Assembly: GCF_014202075.1 (NCBI RefSeq)
Contig: NZ_JACHFZ010000001.1
Coordinates: 558,001-622,000, forward strand
DNA from: Brevundimonas basaltis
Lineage (GTDB): Bacteria > Pseudomonadota > Alphaproteobacteria > Caulobacterales > Caulobacteraceae
Length of the DNA stretch: 64,000 nt
Reading direction: 5' to 3'
The notes beneath the pieces are model-generated. The model was not told where the DNA came from and did not search any database. It worked only from the letters and a program-made list of their open reading frames with translations. Positions 32,335 to 46,394 of this stretch are shown one piece after another. The stretch's first letter is position 1. Each line of letters starts with the position of its first letter. The position numbers and the translations under genes are program-made.

Positions 32335-33252
32335 ATGAAGCGCTCATTGATGGTCGCCGCGTCGGTCGCGGCTTTCGTTGTCCCCGCAGCCTCCCCGCTC
32401 GCCGTTCTGGCGCAGGACGGGGGGCCGGACCGCGCTGAGGCGCGCGAGCAAAGGAGAGAGGCCCGCGCCGAACGCCAGGCTGACGCCTCGCCCCCGCCGG
32501 CCCCACGCGTGAACCCGCAGCCCCAACCCCGCGTCGAGCGACCCGCTGGTCCGGAGGTGCGCCAAGAACGCCGGGAAGACCGGCAGGAGCGTCGCGAAGA
32601 CCGCCAGGAGCGGCGCGCCGATCGGCCCGCACCTCCGACTCGCCCCGAAGTTCGCCAGGATCGACGCAACGATCGTCAGGAGCGGCGTGAGGATCGTCGC
32701 GACGACCGGCAGGACCGCAGACAAGATCGTCGGGAAGACTGGCAGGACCGCCCCAATCGGCCTGATAACCGGCAGGACGGCCGTGGCGACAGGCAGGACC
32801 GGCGCGAGGATCGCCGTGATGACCGTCAGGATCGACGGCAGGATCGGCGCGAGGACCGCCAGGAACGACGCCAGGATCGCCGCGAGTACCGGGAATTCCG
32901 CCAACGTTTCGACGGCAATCAGTGGCGGCGCGACTGGAATCGCCGGCACGGCCGTGACTGGTGGCGGAGCGACCGGCGCTGGCGTGGCTATAGCGGCCTT
33001 CGGATCGGCTTCTATTTCGCTCCCGGTTACGGCTACTACAACGTCCCGCGCAGCTACTGGAACCGGACGTGGCGGGTCGGCGACTATCTGCCCTCGATCT
33101 TCTGGCGCTACCGGCTGGACGACTGGCGGACCTACGGACTGGGGTATCCGCCTATAGGCACCCGCTGGGTGCTGGTCGACAACCACATCTATCTGATCGA
33201 CGAGTACGACGGCTACGTCATCGACGTCATCTACGACGCCTGGAGCTGGTAA
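32335..33252 (+). CDS. RcnB-family periplasmic protein with Arg/Asp/Gln-rich repeats (copy 2)
   Basis: 305 residues. Signal peptide MKRSLMVAASVAAFVVPAAS to about residue 26, a Pro-rich linker, then ~110 residues of repeats of the R-Q/E/D-D-R type (RQDRREDRQERRQDRREYRE). The C-terminal ~100 residues (SGLRIGFYFAPGYGYYNVPR, RVGDYLPSIFWRYRLDDWRT, and GTRWVLVDNHIYLIDEYDG) are the RcnB domain, more canonical than in copy 1. The repeat region is long, charged and likely extended or helical in the periplasm. Same strand as copy 1, 161 bases away. Confidence 0.82.
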   Translation: MKRSLMVAASVAAFVVPAASPLAVLAQDGGPDRAEAREQRREARAERQADASPPPAPRVNPQPQPRVERPAGPEVRQERREDRQERREDRQERRADRPAPPTRPEVRQDRRNDRQERREDRRDDRQDRRQDRREDWQDRPNRPDNRQDGRGDRQDRREDRRDDRQDRRQDRREDRQERRQDRREYREFRQRFDGNQWRRDWNRRHGRDWWRSDRRWRGYSGLRIGFYFAPGYGYYNVPRSYWNRTWRVGDYLPSIFWRYRLDDWRTYGLGYPPIGTRWVLVDNHIYLIDEYDGYVIDVIYDAWSW

Positions 33253-33274
33253 GCCGTCAGCTTACGGATGGAAC

Positions 33275-33296
33275 GCCGATCGGTCATACGATCGGC
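33275..33296 (+). terminator. Hairpin after the second RcnB-like gene
   Basis: GCCGATCG (33275-33282) / CGATCGGC (33289-33296) with a 6-base loop, followed by CGGCGTTTCG. It lies between the rcnB-like stop and ppk. Confidence 0.45.
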
Positions 33297-33358
33297 CGGC
33301 GTTTCGCTGTCCTTGATCGAGGTTGCAGCCGCCCGCGGCGCGCGTCAGAACCACAGGC

Positions 33359-35581
33359 ATGAGCGACGCGGCCATCAGCGACACCACCACCGGCGAAGAG
33401 GTCCCCTCCTCCCGCGCCCCGCAGTTGCACCTGTCGGAAGAGCTGATGGCTTCGCCGGCGAGGTTCTTCAATCGCGAGATATCCTGGCTCCGGTTCAATG
33501 GCCGCGTGCTTGAAGAGGCCGCCAACCCGGCGCACCCGCTGCTGGAGCGCCTGCGCTTCCTGTCCATCTCGGCCAACAATCTGGATGAGTTCTTCATGAC
33601 CCGGGTCGCGGGCCTGAAGGGTCAGGTGCGCGAGCGGGTCCGGGTTTTGTCCGCCGACGGACTGACCCCGGCGGAGCAGCTTGAAAAGGTCAGCGTCGCT
33701 GCAGGGCGGCTGATGGACGAGCAACAGCGCCGCTGGCGCAAGCTGCGCAAGGAACTGACGACGGCGGGCATAGAGGTGGTCGATCCCGCCAAGATCACCC
33801 GCACCGAGCGCGAACGGCTGGAACCCGAGTTCCTCAGCCAGTTGTTCGCCATCCTGACGCCGATGGCCATCGATCCGGCCCACCCCTTCCCATTCCTGCC
33901 CAACCTCGGCTTCTCCCTGGCGCTCAAGCTCCGGCGACGATCCGACAACCGGATGCTCTACGCCCTCGTGCCGGTGCCGACCCAGGTCAAGCGGTTCTGG
34001 CCGCTGGCCACCGACGGACGGTCCAAGCCGGGCCGCAAGCGCTATGTGGCGCTGGAAAGCCTGCTGACGCTGTTCATTGACCACCTGTTCCCCGGCTGCG
34101 AGGTGCTGGAGCGCGGTGTGTTCAGGTTGATCCGGGATTCGGACATCGAGATCGAAGAGGAGGCCGAGGACCTCGTAATGGAGTTCGAGGAAGCGCTGAA
34201 ACAGCGCCGCCTCGGATCGGTGGTGCGCATCAAGATCGAGACGTCGATGCCCGACGACCTGCGCACCTTCATCATCAACGAGCTGAATGCGGCGCCGCAG
34301 GACGTCGTTCTCGTCGACGGCATGCTCGGCCTCGCCCAGATTTCGGACCTGATCCCCTCGGGCCATCCCGACCTCAAATTCCCCGGCTACGAGCCGCGCT
34401 ATCCCGAGCGCGTCCGCGACCACGGCGGCGACATCTTCGCCGCGGTCCGCGAGAAGGACATGCTGATCCACCATCCGTTCGAGAGCTTCGACGTGGTGGT
34501 TCAGTTCCTGCGCCAGGCGGCGCGCGATCCGCACGTCATCGCCATCAAACAGACCCTCTACCGGACCTCACGCGACAGCCCGATCGTGGCGGCCCTGATC
34601 GAGGCCGCCGAGAACGGCAAGAACGTCACCGCCCTGGTCGAGATCAAGGCGCGCTTCGACGAAGAGGCCAACCTGCGATGGGCTCGCGCCATGGAACGGG
34701 CCGGAGTGCACGTCGTCTTCGGCTTCGTCGAGTACAAGACGCACGCCAAGGTCAGCGTGGTCGTGCGGCGCGAGGGCGAGGCGCTGAAGACCTACTGTCA
34801 TTTCGGCACCGGCAACTACCACCCGGTCACCGCCCGCATCTACACCGACCTGAGCCTGTTCACCTGCGACCCAAGGCTCGGCCGGGACGCCACCCGGGTC
34901 TTCAACTACATCACTGGCTACGCCGCGCCCGACGAGCTGGAGGCGCTGGTCGTCTCCCCGCTCAACATGAAGGACACCCTGATCGACCTGATCGGTCACG
35001 AGATGGCGGCGGCGGCCAAGGGCAAGCCGGCGGCGATCTGGGCCAAGATGAACTCGCTGGTGGACCCGGCGGTGATCGACGCCCTGTATCGCGCCAGCCA
35101 GTGGGGCGTTCGCATCGAGCTGGTGGTTCGCGGCATCTGTTGCCTCCGCCCCGGCGTGCCCGACCTGTCCGAGAACATTCGGGTCAAGTCGATCGTCGGC
35201 CGGTTCCTTGAGCACAGCCGCATCATCGCCTTCGCCAACGGCCGCGACCTGCCGCACGACAGGGCCAAGCTGTTCATCTCGTCCGCCGACTGGATGAATC
35301 GCAACCTCGACCGGCGCGTTGAGTTGATGACACCCGTGCTGAACGCCACCGTCCACGACCAGGTGCTGGACCAGATCATGGTGGCCAACCTCAAGGATGA
35401 CGCCCACAGCTGGGTTCTGGATCCCGACGGCGCCTACAACCGGGTGACGCCGGCCGACGCCCAACGTCCGTTCTCGGCCCACAGATATTTCATGACCAAT
35501 CCGAGCCTGTCGGGACGCGGGCGCAAGGTGAAGACCCTGCCCGGCCAGTTGAGCTACGAACCCTCGCGGAAGAAGCGTTGA
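33359..35581 (+). CDS. ppk: Polyphosphate kinase 1
   Basis: 740 residues from the ATG at 33359; a TTG start 12 codons earlier is less likely. Reversibly makes polyphosphate from ATP. All four PPK domains are present: N-terminal [19 protein letters not shown], the head domain with [19 protein letters not shown], and two phospholipase-D-like catalytic domains. [20 protein letters not shown] carries the autophosphorylated His, and a second conserved basic block is [20 protein letters not shown]. The C-terminal basic end is short. It overlaps the following ppx gene (TGATG), giving a synthesis-degradation pair. Confidence 0.96.
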   Translation: MSDAAISDTTTGEEVPSSRAPQLHLSEELMASPARFFNREISWLRFNGRVLEEAANPAHPLLERLRFLSISANNLDEFFMTRVAGLKGQVRERVRVLSADGLTPAEQLEKVSVAAGRLMDEQQRRWRKLRKELTTAGIEVVDPAKITRTERERLEPEFLSQLFAILTPMAIDPAHPFPFLPNLGFSLALKLRRRSDNRMLYALVPVPTQVKRFWPLATDGRSKPGRKRYVALESLLTLFIDHLFPGCEVLERGVFRLIRDSDIEIEEEAEDLVMEFEEALKQRRLGSVVRIKIETSMPDDLRTFIINELNAAPQDVVLVDGMLGLAQISDLIPSGHPDLKFPGYEPRYPERVRDHGGDIFAAVREKDMLIHHPFESFDVVVQFLRQAARDPHVIAIKQTLYRTSRDSPIVAALIEAAENGKNVTALVEIKARFDEEANLRWARAMERAGVHVVFGFVEYKTHAKVSVVVRREGEALKTYCHFGTGNYHPVTARIYTDLSLFTCDPRLGRDATRVFNYITGYAAPDELEALVVSPLNMKDTLIDLIGHEMAAAAKGKPAAIWAKMNSLVDPAVIDALYRASQWGVRIELVVRGICCLRPGVPDLSENIRVKSIVGRFLEHSRIIAFANGRDLPHDRAKLFISSADWMNRNLDRRVELMTPVLNATVHDQVLDQIMVANLKDDAHSWVLDPDGAYNRVTPADAQRPFSAHRYFMTNPSLSGRGRKVKTLPGQLSYEPSRKKR

Positions 35582-37089
35582 TGCTGGAGGGCGCTGTTCC
35601 GGCGTTCCCGACCGCTCGCGAGTTCGCGGCGATCGACATCGGGTCGAACTCGGTCCGCCTGGTTCTTTATCGGTTGGAAGGGCGGGCCATCTGGACCGTG
35701 TTCAACGAGAAGGTCCTGGCGGGCCTCGGACGTGACATGGCCACGACCGGACGGCTGTCGGAAGACGGGGCCGCGTTGGCTTTGACCGCACTCAAGCGTT
35801 TCGCCGCCGTGATCGACGGCGTCAAACCAGCCCAGACCTTCGTCGCCGCGACGGCGGCGGTGCGCGAGGCGAGCGACGGTCAGTCCTTCTGCGAACGAGT
35901 GGCGGCGGAGACAGGACTGATCATCCGCGTCCTGTCCGGTGAGGAGGAGGCGCGCTACGCCGCCTTCGGCGTGATCGCCGGCATGCCGCGGGCGGACGGC
36001 GTAGCGGCCGATCTCGGGGGCGCCAGTCTGGAACTGGTCGGGATCGAGGAGGGCCGCGTCGGCCGCGGGATCACCCTGCCGCTGGGTCCCTTCTCTCTGG
36101 CCGGCGATGGTCCGATCGATCCGGGCAGGCTAAGGGAAACGATAGCCACCCGTCTGAAACCGGCGGGAGACTATCAGGCCGATACCCTCTACGCCGTCGG
36201 CGGGGCCTGGCGGACGCTGGCCCAGGTTCACATGGGCCACGCCCGCTATCCGCTGCACATCGTCCATCAGTACGTCATGGAGGCCGATGAGGCGCGGGAC
36301 ATCATCCGCCTGATCGCCCGCTCGTCCCGCACGTCTCTGGAACGCTGGAAGGGGCTTTCGAAGAAGCGGGCCGAGACGTTGCCGCATGCCGCCCTGGTGC
36401 TCGAGGGTCTGATCGATCGTCTCGGACTGAAGCGCATCGTCCTGTCGGCGTGGGGGGTGCGCGAGGGATTGCTGTTCGAGGCCCTCGACGAGGAGACAGC
36501 CACGGCTGACCCACTGCTGGCCGGATGCACCGCGCTCGGGGCCCGGCAGGGGATATCACCCGGGTTGCCGGGCGCCCTTTACGGCTGGATCCAGCCCATT
36601 TTCGACGCCCTACCCACGATCTTCGGCGGCGAACGCGACCGGGTGCTGGCCGACGCGGCCTGCCGGCTGGCCGATCTGGGGGCCCGCCTGCACCCGGATC
36701 ACCGTATCGAACTGGCCTTCGACCAGGTTTTGCGCGCGCCGATCCCCGGCCAGACCCATGCAGAGCGCGCCTTCCTCGCCACCGCCGTCAATGCCCGCTA
36801 CGGCGGCGGCGCCGCCACGCCTGAGCCCGACACGATGGGTCGGCTGCTGACCGAGGAACAGCGGACGTCCGGCCGGGCTCTCGGGCTGGCCATTCGCCTC
36901 GCCTGCGACCTGTCGGGGCGGTCGCCGCAATTGCTCGTCAACGCCCATATCGCGGTGGCGGACGGCGTGCTGGTTCTCTCCGCTTCCGACGGCTACGCCG
37001 ACGTGTTGCTTGGCGAGCAGACCCGGCGGCGCGGCAAGGCGCTGGCGGAAGCTCTCGGTCTCAAGCTGGACATCCGCAACGGAAGGTGA
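35581..37089 (+). CDS. ppx: Exopolyphosphatase / Ppx-GppA phosphatase
   Basis: 502 residues from the ATG overlapping the ppk stop. The actin-like ATPase fold shows FAAIDIGSNSVRLVLYRLEG (phosphate-1), FVAATAAVREASDG, VLSGEEEARYAAFGVI and ADLGGASLELVGIE (phosphate-2). A C-terminal domain of about 200 residues with HD-type helices follows, longer than the short Ppx forms. It hydrolyses polyphosphate and possibly pppGpp, which links phosphate storage to the stringent response. Operon with ppk. Confidence 0.92.
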   Translation: MLEGAVPAFPTAREFAAIDIGSNSVRLVLYRLEGRAIWTVFNEKVLAGLGRDMATTGRLSEDGAALALTALKRFAAVIDGVKPAQTFVAATAAVREASDGQSFCERVAAETGLIIRVLSGEEEARYAAFGVIAGMPRADGVAADLGGASLELVGIEEGRVGRGITLPLGPFSLAGDGPIDPGRLRETIATRLKPAGDYQADTLYAVGGAWRTLAQVHMGHARYPLHIVHQYVMEADEARDIIRLIARSSRTSLERWKGLSKKRAETLPHAALVLEGLIDRLGLKRIVLSAWGVREGLLFEALDEETATADPLLAGCTALGARQGISPGLPGALYGWIQPIFDALPTIFGGERDRVLADAACRLADLGARLHPDHRIELAFDQVLRAPIPGQTHAERAFLATAVNARYGGGAATPEPDTMGRLLTEEQRTSGRALGLAIRLACDLSGRSPQLLVNAHIAVADGVLVLSASDGYADVLLGEQTRRRGKALAEALGLKLDIRNGR

Positions 37090-37093
37090 GGCG

Positions 37094-37648
37094 TCAGTCG
37101 CCCATCCACCAGCGCAGGCCGACGTCCCGCACGGTCCGCCCGTCGGCCGTCAGGGTTCCGGTCATCACCGCGCCGTCGCCGCCGCCGAGAGTTCGCCTCG
37201 AGGTGGCGAGGGCGTCGGGATCCAGCCGCCCGTCGAAGACGACCCGTCCCAGTTCGGGAGAACGTCCCTCGAAAATCACGGCGGTGTCGGTGACCTCGTA
37301 GCGCGTCGGCAAGACGCGGGCCGTCACGCTGTGAGCCTCTCCCGGATCCGTCGCAGCCATCGGGCTTGAGGCGTCGTCGAACTGAAGCATGACCGGCGCG
37401 AACGTCTCGCTGCGCGCCCCGCCCTCCCAGGTCTGGAACTCCGACGCCTGTCCGATGAACACGTGATCGAGGCTCCAATCGCCGATCCGGACCGGGTCCG
37501 CCGGCATGTAGTAGCCGGAGATGTCGGTTGTCACGGCGTGGGTGTAGGCGGCCGGCGCCGGCGTTCCGGGCGGCCCGGACGTGCGCTCGCAAGACGCGAC
37601 GGCGAGACCGGCGACAAGCGCCGCGGCGATGAGAAATCTCGTGTGCAT
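37094..37648 (-). CDS. Lipoprotein of unknown function
   Basis: 184 residues from the ATG at 37646-37648. Signal with lipobox LAVASC, so anchored in the envelope. The mature part is mostly beta: ISGYYMPADPVRIGDWSLDH, FIGQASEFQTWEGG, VMLQFDD, YEVTDTAVIFEGRSPELGRV, and GAVMTGTLTADGRTVRDVGL. This pattern is compatible with a lipocalin- or jelly-roll-like barrel, but no family was recognised. Four bases separate it from the ppx stop on the other strand. It is transcribed the same way as the M28 peptidase gene upstream. Confidence 0.7.
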   Translation of the reverse strand: MHTRFLIAAALVAGLAVASCERTSGPPGTPAPAAYTHAVTTDISGYYMPADPVRIGDWSLDHVFIGQASEFQTWEGGARSETFAPVMLQFDDASSPMAATDPGEAHSVTARVLPTRYEVTDTAVIFEGRSPELGRVVFDGRLDPDALATSRRTLGGGDGAVMTGTLTADGRTVRDVGLRWWMGD

Positions 37649-37697
37649 GGGCCCCTCCGGGCGTGACCCGACCATGCGGGCCGTCCGCTGTCTACAC

Positions 37698-38657
37698 CTA
37701 GCGATTCAAACCCCTGTCCAGGGCGCGGAAGCTGGCGATCGAGAGCTCGGTGGCGCTGATGAACACCGACGGGGTGATGGTCGCGAAGTCGTCCGACGGC
37801 CGGTGGTAGTCGGGATGGTAGTTCACGCCGAGATACAGGAACGGCACGTCCGCCCGGTGGAAGGCCGCATGGTCGGACGAGTTGACCCAATTATCGTCGC
37901 CGGTGTCCTGCGGCGTGTCCTTGCCGAACGCCAGGGCCACAGCGCCGTTGGCGGGAACGGCCTCCAGCAGCGGGCGGAACGTCGGGTGCTGGTAGGTGCC
38001 GGTGACCCACAGCTTGCCGTCGGTCTCGGCCCGGGCGGTCATATCGAAGTTCAGGTTCATCGCGATCGAGGCGAGCGGCACCGGCGGCGCCTCGACGAAA
38101 TGCCTGGCGCCCAGCAGGCCCCGCTCCTCCCCGTCCAGCGCCACGATCAGCACCGAGTGCTCCGGCGCCTCGCGCTTCAGGTCGGCGGCCAGGGCCAGCA
38201 TGGTGGCGACGCCCGACGCATTGTCGTCGGCGCCGTTGAAGACCTGACCGTCGTTGACGCCGACGTGGTCGTAGTGGGCGGTGACGACGATGTATTTGTC
38301 GGTGACCCGGGTTCCCGGGATGACGCCCAGCACATTGACGCCGTTGAAAGTCTTCGGCCCCTCGCGGGTGCGGCCCTGCATCTCCCAGGGTTGCTCGCGG
38401 CCCACCGGCGGGGCGGTGACGCCGAGCGCGTCGAGCCGGCCGATGATGTAGGCCCGGGCCAGCGCCCCGCCCGGCGCGCCGGTGTCGCGGCCCTGCATCT
38501 CGTCGGCGGCGAGGATGCGGACGTCCTCGAGCAGTTGGGCGTGCATGGCTGACGGCTGCGGCGCGGACGGGGCGACGGCGGGTTCGCCGGTCGAGCAAGC
38601 CGCCAGCAGCAGGGCGGCGGCGAGCGGTGAGAGGGCGGCGAGGCGAAGGTGACGCAT
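37698..38657 (-). CDS. M28-family zinc aminopeptidase, lipoprotein
   Basis: 319 residues, signal with lipobox AALLLAACS. The M28 metal ligands are all visible: TAHYDHVG, NGADDNASGVATMLALA, LDGEERGLLGARHF (catalytic Glu then metal Glu), NFDM and NSSDHAAFHRADVPFLYLG. It should cleave N-terminal amino acids from peptides in the periplasm. Substrate range unknown. Located 49 bases upstream of the lipoprotein gene. Confidence 0.92.
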   Translation of the reverse strand: MRHLRLAALSPLAAALLLAACSTGEPAVAPSAPQPSAMHAQLLEDVRILAADEMQGRDTGAPGGALARAYIIGRLDALGVTAPPVGREQPWEMQGRTREGPKTFNGVNVLGVIPGTRVTDKYIVVTAHYDHVGVNDGQVFNGADDNASGVATMLALAADLKREAPEHSVLIVALDGEERGLLGARHFVEAPPVPLASIAMNLNFDMTARAETDGKLWVTGTYQHPTFRPLLEAVPANGAVALAFGKDTPQDTGDDNWVNSSDHAAFHRADVPFLYLGVNYHPDYHRPSDDFATITPSVFISATELSIASFRALDRGLNR

Positions 38658-38726
38658 GAAGGCTCCGTGGGTTGCCCGACGCTTAGCAGGCCGGCGCGGC
38701 GGCGTCAGGTTAAGGTGGTGTCATGA

Positions 38727-42958
<4,232 letters not shown>

Positions 42959-43050
42959 GGAGGGTACATAGCCTTCGGGGACCGCCTTGGGGAGGGCCGG
43001 CGTCCGGATCGCGGCGCCGCTCCCACCCTGCCGCCGCTGGCGCGTCGACA

Positions 43051-43073
43051 TCCCTCCCCGGGACGGGGAGGGA
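43051..43073. repeat. GC-rich hairpin TCCCTCCCCG-GGA-CGGGGAGGGA
   Basis: Perfect 10-bp inverted repeat with a 3-base loop, then AAAAGGCA. The motif type is common between genes in Caulobacteraceae and may be a repeat family or a terminator-like element. Confidence 0.5.
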
Positions 43074-43603
43074 AAAGGCAGGACTCTGCGCCGCTTCGGG
43101 AAAAGCGGTTGGGGAGGGCACGGGACAGCCGGGCCTCGCCCGGTTGGGATGTATTTACCGTTTCGACGAGACAGACTGCCCCGCGCGGCCGTTTTCCACG
43201 CGCCCTCCGGCTGGCGGCCCTGTCATTCGAGCCTTGCCGGATCACCGCCGCCGCCATTGCTGACTTCGACGCGGGGCGGACATGACGGCATGTTGCTGAC
43301 GTCAGCAGCCCGCTTCCATTAGCGCGCGGCGAGCAAGCGACGGCCATCCATCGACCGTCTCGAGGACCCCCGGACTCTCCGTCGCCCGGGCTTCATCGCT
43401 CGACCACAGCCCGCCGCCATCGAGAACGTGGATCCGACGCCCTCCCCACCGACGGGATGGGAAGAGTGTAGACCGGCCCGTTTATGCGGATGGAAGATCG
43501 ATTTTAGATTCAGCTATGTGGCTGATATCGCCGGAGATCGTCCGCTGAACCCGACTATAATTTCGCGGATTGTCAGCACAGCGACATGGCCCTTGAGAGC
43601 CGA

Positions 43604-43760
43604 GGTTCGTCACAACGGACACGACGGGGCCGGCGGGGCGGCGGCTAACGCAGGGAGACTCAGTCGATGGATGGCGGGCAAGGGCCCGCGAAGGCGAAGC
43701 GGGGCTCGTTCCCGTCGTGTCCGTTGTGGCTTCGCTTCGCCGTGGTCGTTGTGACGAACC
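43604..43760. repeat. Composite inverted repeat, possibly a miniature repeat element
   Basis: Left arm GGTTCGTCACAACGGACACG (43604-43623, continuing ACGG). Its complement occurs at the right in two overlapping pieces: CCGTCGTGTCCGTTGTG at 43712-43728, and CGTTGTGACGAACC at 43747-43760. The right arm looks like a partial duplication of the pattern. No ORF or transposase lies inside. Confidence 0.55.
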
Positions 43761-43784
43761 AGCCGGCCGAAGCCGGGCGGCGCC

Positions 43785-45179
43785 CTACCCCGCGCGCGCG
43801 TCCGGGGACTGTTTCTCTTTCAGGGTGACCAGTTCCTCGGCCATGGTCGGATGGACGGCGCAGGTGGCGTCCCACTGGGCCTTGGTGAGGCCGGCCTTCA
43901 CGGCGATGGCGGCGATCTGGATCATCTCGGGCGCCTCGGGGCCGACGATGTGGACGCCGACGACCTTCTGGGACGTGGCGTCGACGACCAGCTTCATCAG
44001 CATCCGTTCGTCCGAGCCGGTGAAGGCGTATTTCATCGGCCGGAAACGGGTGACGTAGACGTCAACCTCGCCGGGGCAGGCATGGCGCGCCTCGCTCTCG
44101 CTGAGGCCGACCACGCCGACCGGCGGCTGGCTGAACACGGCTGTGGCGACGGCCTCGTAGTCGAAATGCTGCGGGTTGTTCCTGTAGACGGTCTCGTGGA
44201 AGGCGACGGCCTCGCGGATCGCGACGGGGGTCAGGTTCATGCGGTCGGTGACGTCGCCGATGGCCCAGATGTTGTCGGCGCTGGTCCTCGAGAAGGCGTC
44301 GACACAGATCGCGCCGTTGTCGTCGATCTTCACCCCGGCCGTTTGCAGGCCGAGGTCCTTGACGTGGGGGACGCGGCCGGTGGCGAACATGACGACGTCA
44401 GTCTCGAGGCTCATGCCGTTCTCGAGGTGGTTGACGATGCCGTCTGCGGTCTTCTCCAGCGACGTGTGCTGGCAGCCGAGGATGACCTTGATCCCGCGCT
44501 TCTCGATCTCGCCGGCCAGATGGGCGCGGACGTCGTCGTCGAAGCCGCGCAGGATGTTGGGACCGCGATAGATCAGGGTGGTCTCGACGCCGAGGCCGGC
44601 GAAGATGCCGGCGAACTCGACCGCGATATAGCCGCCGCCGGCGATCAGGATGCGTTTGGGCAGCTCGGGCAGGTGGAAGGCCTCTTCCGAGGTGATAGCG
44701 TGTTCGACCCCCGGCAGGTCCTCGGGTTTCCACGGGCGGCCGCCGGTGGCGATGAGGATCTTCTCCGCCGTGATGGTCTGGCTCTCCCCGCCGTCGCGGT
44801 GCGTCACCTCGACGGTGTGGGCATCCTTGAGGACGGCGCGACCGTGCAACAGGTCGACCCCCGCCTTGCCGAGGTTGGCGGCGTAGATGCCGGACAGGCG
44901 GGCGATTTCGACGTCCTTGGCCTCAAGAAAGGTCGGCCAGTCGAATTCCGCCTTGTCGAACGACCAGCCGTAGCCTTCGGCGATCTCGAGGGCGTGGCTG
45001 ACCTCGGAAGCCATGACCATGAATTTCTTGGGCACGCAGCCGCGGATGACGCAGGTGCCGCCGACCCGGAACTCCTCGGCGATGGCCACGCGCTTGCCGC
45101 CGAGGGCGGTCAGCCGCGCCGCCCGGACGCCGCCCGAGCCGGCGCCGATGACGAAGAGGTCGTAGTCGTAGTCGGCCAT
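43785..45179 (-). CDS. gor: Glutathione-disulfide reductase
   Basis: 464 residues from the ATG at 45177-45179; the longer frame adds Arg/Pro-rich sequence only. FAD motif DLFVIGAGSGGVRAARLTAL, redox disulfide GGTCVIRGCVPKKF, NAD(P)H motif ILIAGGGYIAVEFAGIFAGL, second FAD motif NIWAIGDVTDR and the dimer-interface active-site His in CAVHPTMAEELVTL. Bacterial glutathione reductase class, reducing GSSG with NADPH in the cytosol. Single gene; divergent from the paralogous pair at 45341. Confidence 0.93.
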   Translation of the reverse strand: MADYDYDLFVIGAGSGGVRAARLTALGGKRVAIAEEFRVGGTCVIRGCVPKKFMVMASEVSHALEIAEGYGWSFDKAEFDWPTFLEAKDVEIARLSGIYAANLGKAGVDLLHGRAVLKDAHTVEVTHRDGGESQTITAEKILIATGGRPWKPEDLPGVEHAITSEEAFHLPELPKRILIAGGGYIAVEFAGIFAGLGVETTLIYRGPNILRGFDDDVRAHLAGEIEKRGIKVILGCQHTSLEKTADGIVNHLENGMSLETDVVMFATGRVPHVKDLGLQTAGVKIDDNGAICVDAFSRTSADNIWAIGDVTDRMNLTPVAIREAVAFHETVYRNNPQHFDYEAVATAVFSQPPVGVVGLSESEARHACPGEVDVYVTRFRPMKYAFTGSDERMLMKLVVDATSQKVVGVHIVGPEAPEMIQIAAIAVKAGLTKAQWDATCAVHPTMAEELVTLKEKQSPDARAG

Positions 45180-45340
45180 TCGGCGAAGCTCCGTTCGGCG
45201 GGGGACGCGTGGTTCGGGGGACGGCGCCCGACTTAGGCGCCAGGGTCCGGGGGAGCAAGGGCGGCGGCGGCGTCGAAGAAGGCTTGACCGGGACAGAAAC
45301 GGGCGCATAGTCGAGGCGAATGTCGCCCAGGATGTGACTC

Positions 45341-46291
45341 ATGGTTGCTCTCGCCATCGCCGCCCTGCTCGCCATCGCGCCGGCGCCGCCACAGCCGACG
45401 GGCATCCAGGACCCGCCGCCGTCGTCGGCGGCCGTCGATCCGGGCCCGGTCGACCTCGGCGAGGTCGAGGTCACCGGCCGCACGCTGGACTCGATGATCC
45501 GCTCGTTCGTCAATGGGGTCGCGGCTCCCAACCGCCGCCGGGGCCTCGCGCGGTGGGACGGCCAGGTCTGTGTGGGCGTGGCAAACCTGCGGGGAGAGCC
45601 GGCCCAGTACATCGTCGATCGCGTCTCGACCGTGGCGGAGGACCTGGGGCTCAGGCCCGGGGGTCCGGGGTGCAGGCCCAATGTGCTCGTCGTCGCCAGC
45701 GACCGGCCGTCGGAGCTGGCCGGCGAGCTGGTCCAGGAGCAGCGACAGGCGTTCCGAAGGGGCGGGTCCGGCATGGACCGGGGTGGCTCGGCCCTGCGCG
45801 CCTTCATCGCTTCGGAAGCCCCGGTGCGCTGGTGGCAGGTGAGCATGCCGGTGGACTCCGAAACCGGTCAGCGCGCCACGCGCATCCCGGGGGACTGCAT
45901 CGACCCCTGCAGCAGCCCGCTGCACTATGCGCCGCAGATTTCGGTGTTCGCCGCTTCCCGATTGAGCACCCAGATCGTCGACCAGATGTACAGCACCGTC
46001 GTCATTCTCGACATGAACAAGATCAGCGGGTTCTCGGCCCAACAGCTGGCGGACTATGTGGCCATGGTCTCCCTGGCCCAGATCGATCCGGAGGCCGACA
46101 CCAGTGGCTACGCCTCGATCCTGAACCTGTTCGAGGCGCCCGGGACGACCGGCCTGACCACCTGGGACACGGCCTATCTGCGGGGGTTGTACGACGCCGA
46201 GCGCACGCGGCGGAACCTGCGCGCCGGTCGTATGGAAATCGCCGACTCGATCCATGACGCCCACCGGGACCTGAGGGGCGACGAAGACTAG
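45341..46291 (+). CDS. Secreted protein of a Caulobacterales-type family (paralogue 1)
   Basis: 316 residues with a signal peptide (MVALAIAALLAIAPA) and a Pro-rich linker. The conserved body contains VEVTGRTLDSMIRSFVNGVA, VCVGVANLRGEPAQYIVDRV, RWWQVSMPVDSETG, ISVFAASRLSTQIVDQMYST, and QLADYVAMVSLAQIDPEADT. Paired cysteines (GDCIDPCS) suggest a periplasmic disulfide. It is closely similar along its whole length to the next gene. Function unknown; the L-A-D-Y-V..D-P-E-A-D block hints at a modified protease-like fold, but no catalytic set was identified. Confidence 0.82.
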   Translation: MVALAIAALLAIAPAPPQPTGIQDPPPSSAAVDPGPVDLGEVEVTGRTLDSMIRSFVNGVAAPNRRRGLARWDGQVCVGVANLRGEPAQYIVDRVSTVAEDLGLRPGGPGCRPNVLVVASDRPSELAGELVQEQRQAFRRGGSGMDRGGSALRAFIASEAPVRWWQVSMPVDSETGQRATRIPGDCIDPCSSPLHYAPQISVFAASRLSTQIVDQMYSTVVILDMNKISGFSAQQLADYVAMVSLAQIDPEADTSGYASILNLFEAPGTTGLTTWDTAYLRGLYDAERTRRNLRAGRMEIADSIHDAHRDLRGDED

Positions 46292-46394
46292 CGGCCGCTC
46301 CCGTCACGGGCGCGGGACGCGACCCTGGCCGGGTCCGCGCGGGCAGGGTCGGGTCGAAGGCAGTATAGGACGAACGCACTAGAGGATGTCACCC

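Larger units (their letters stand above)
42959..43784. other. Long noncoding region with repeats
   Basis: No frame here has a start with ribosome site or a recognisable product. It holds a GC hairpin (43051-43073), a perfect 14-bp palindrome TGCTGACGTCAGCA (43294-43307) and a composite inverted repeat (43604-43760). Between 43310 and 43600 nothing is recognised. The promoter of the aminopeptidase gene should lie in its first ~150 bases. Confidence 0.6.

Noticed and set aside
31610..32900. Regular short DNA repeats that could suggest a CRISPR array
   Set aside because: The repeats are codon-phased Arg/Asp/Glu/Gln runs within two RcnB-like proteins, without spacers of constant length.
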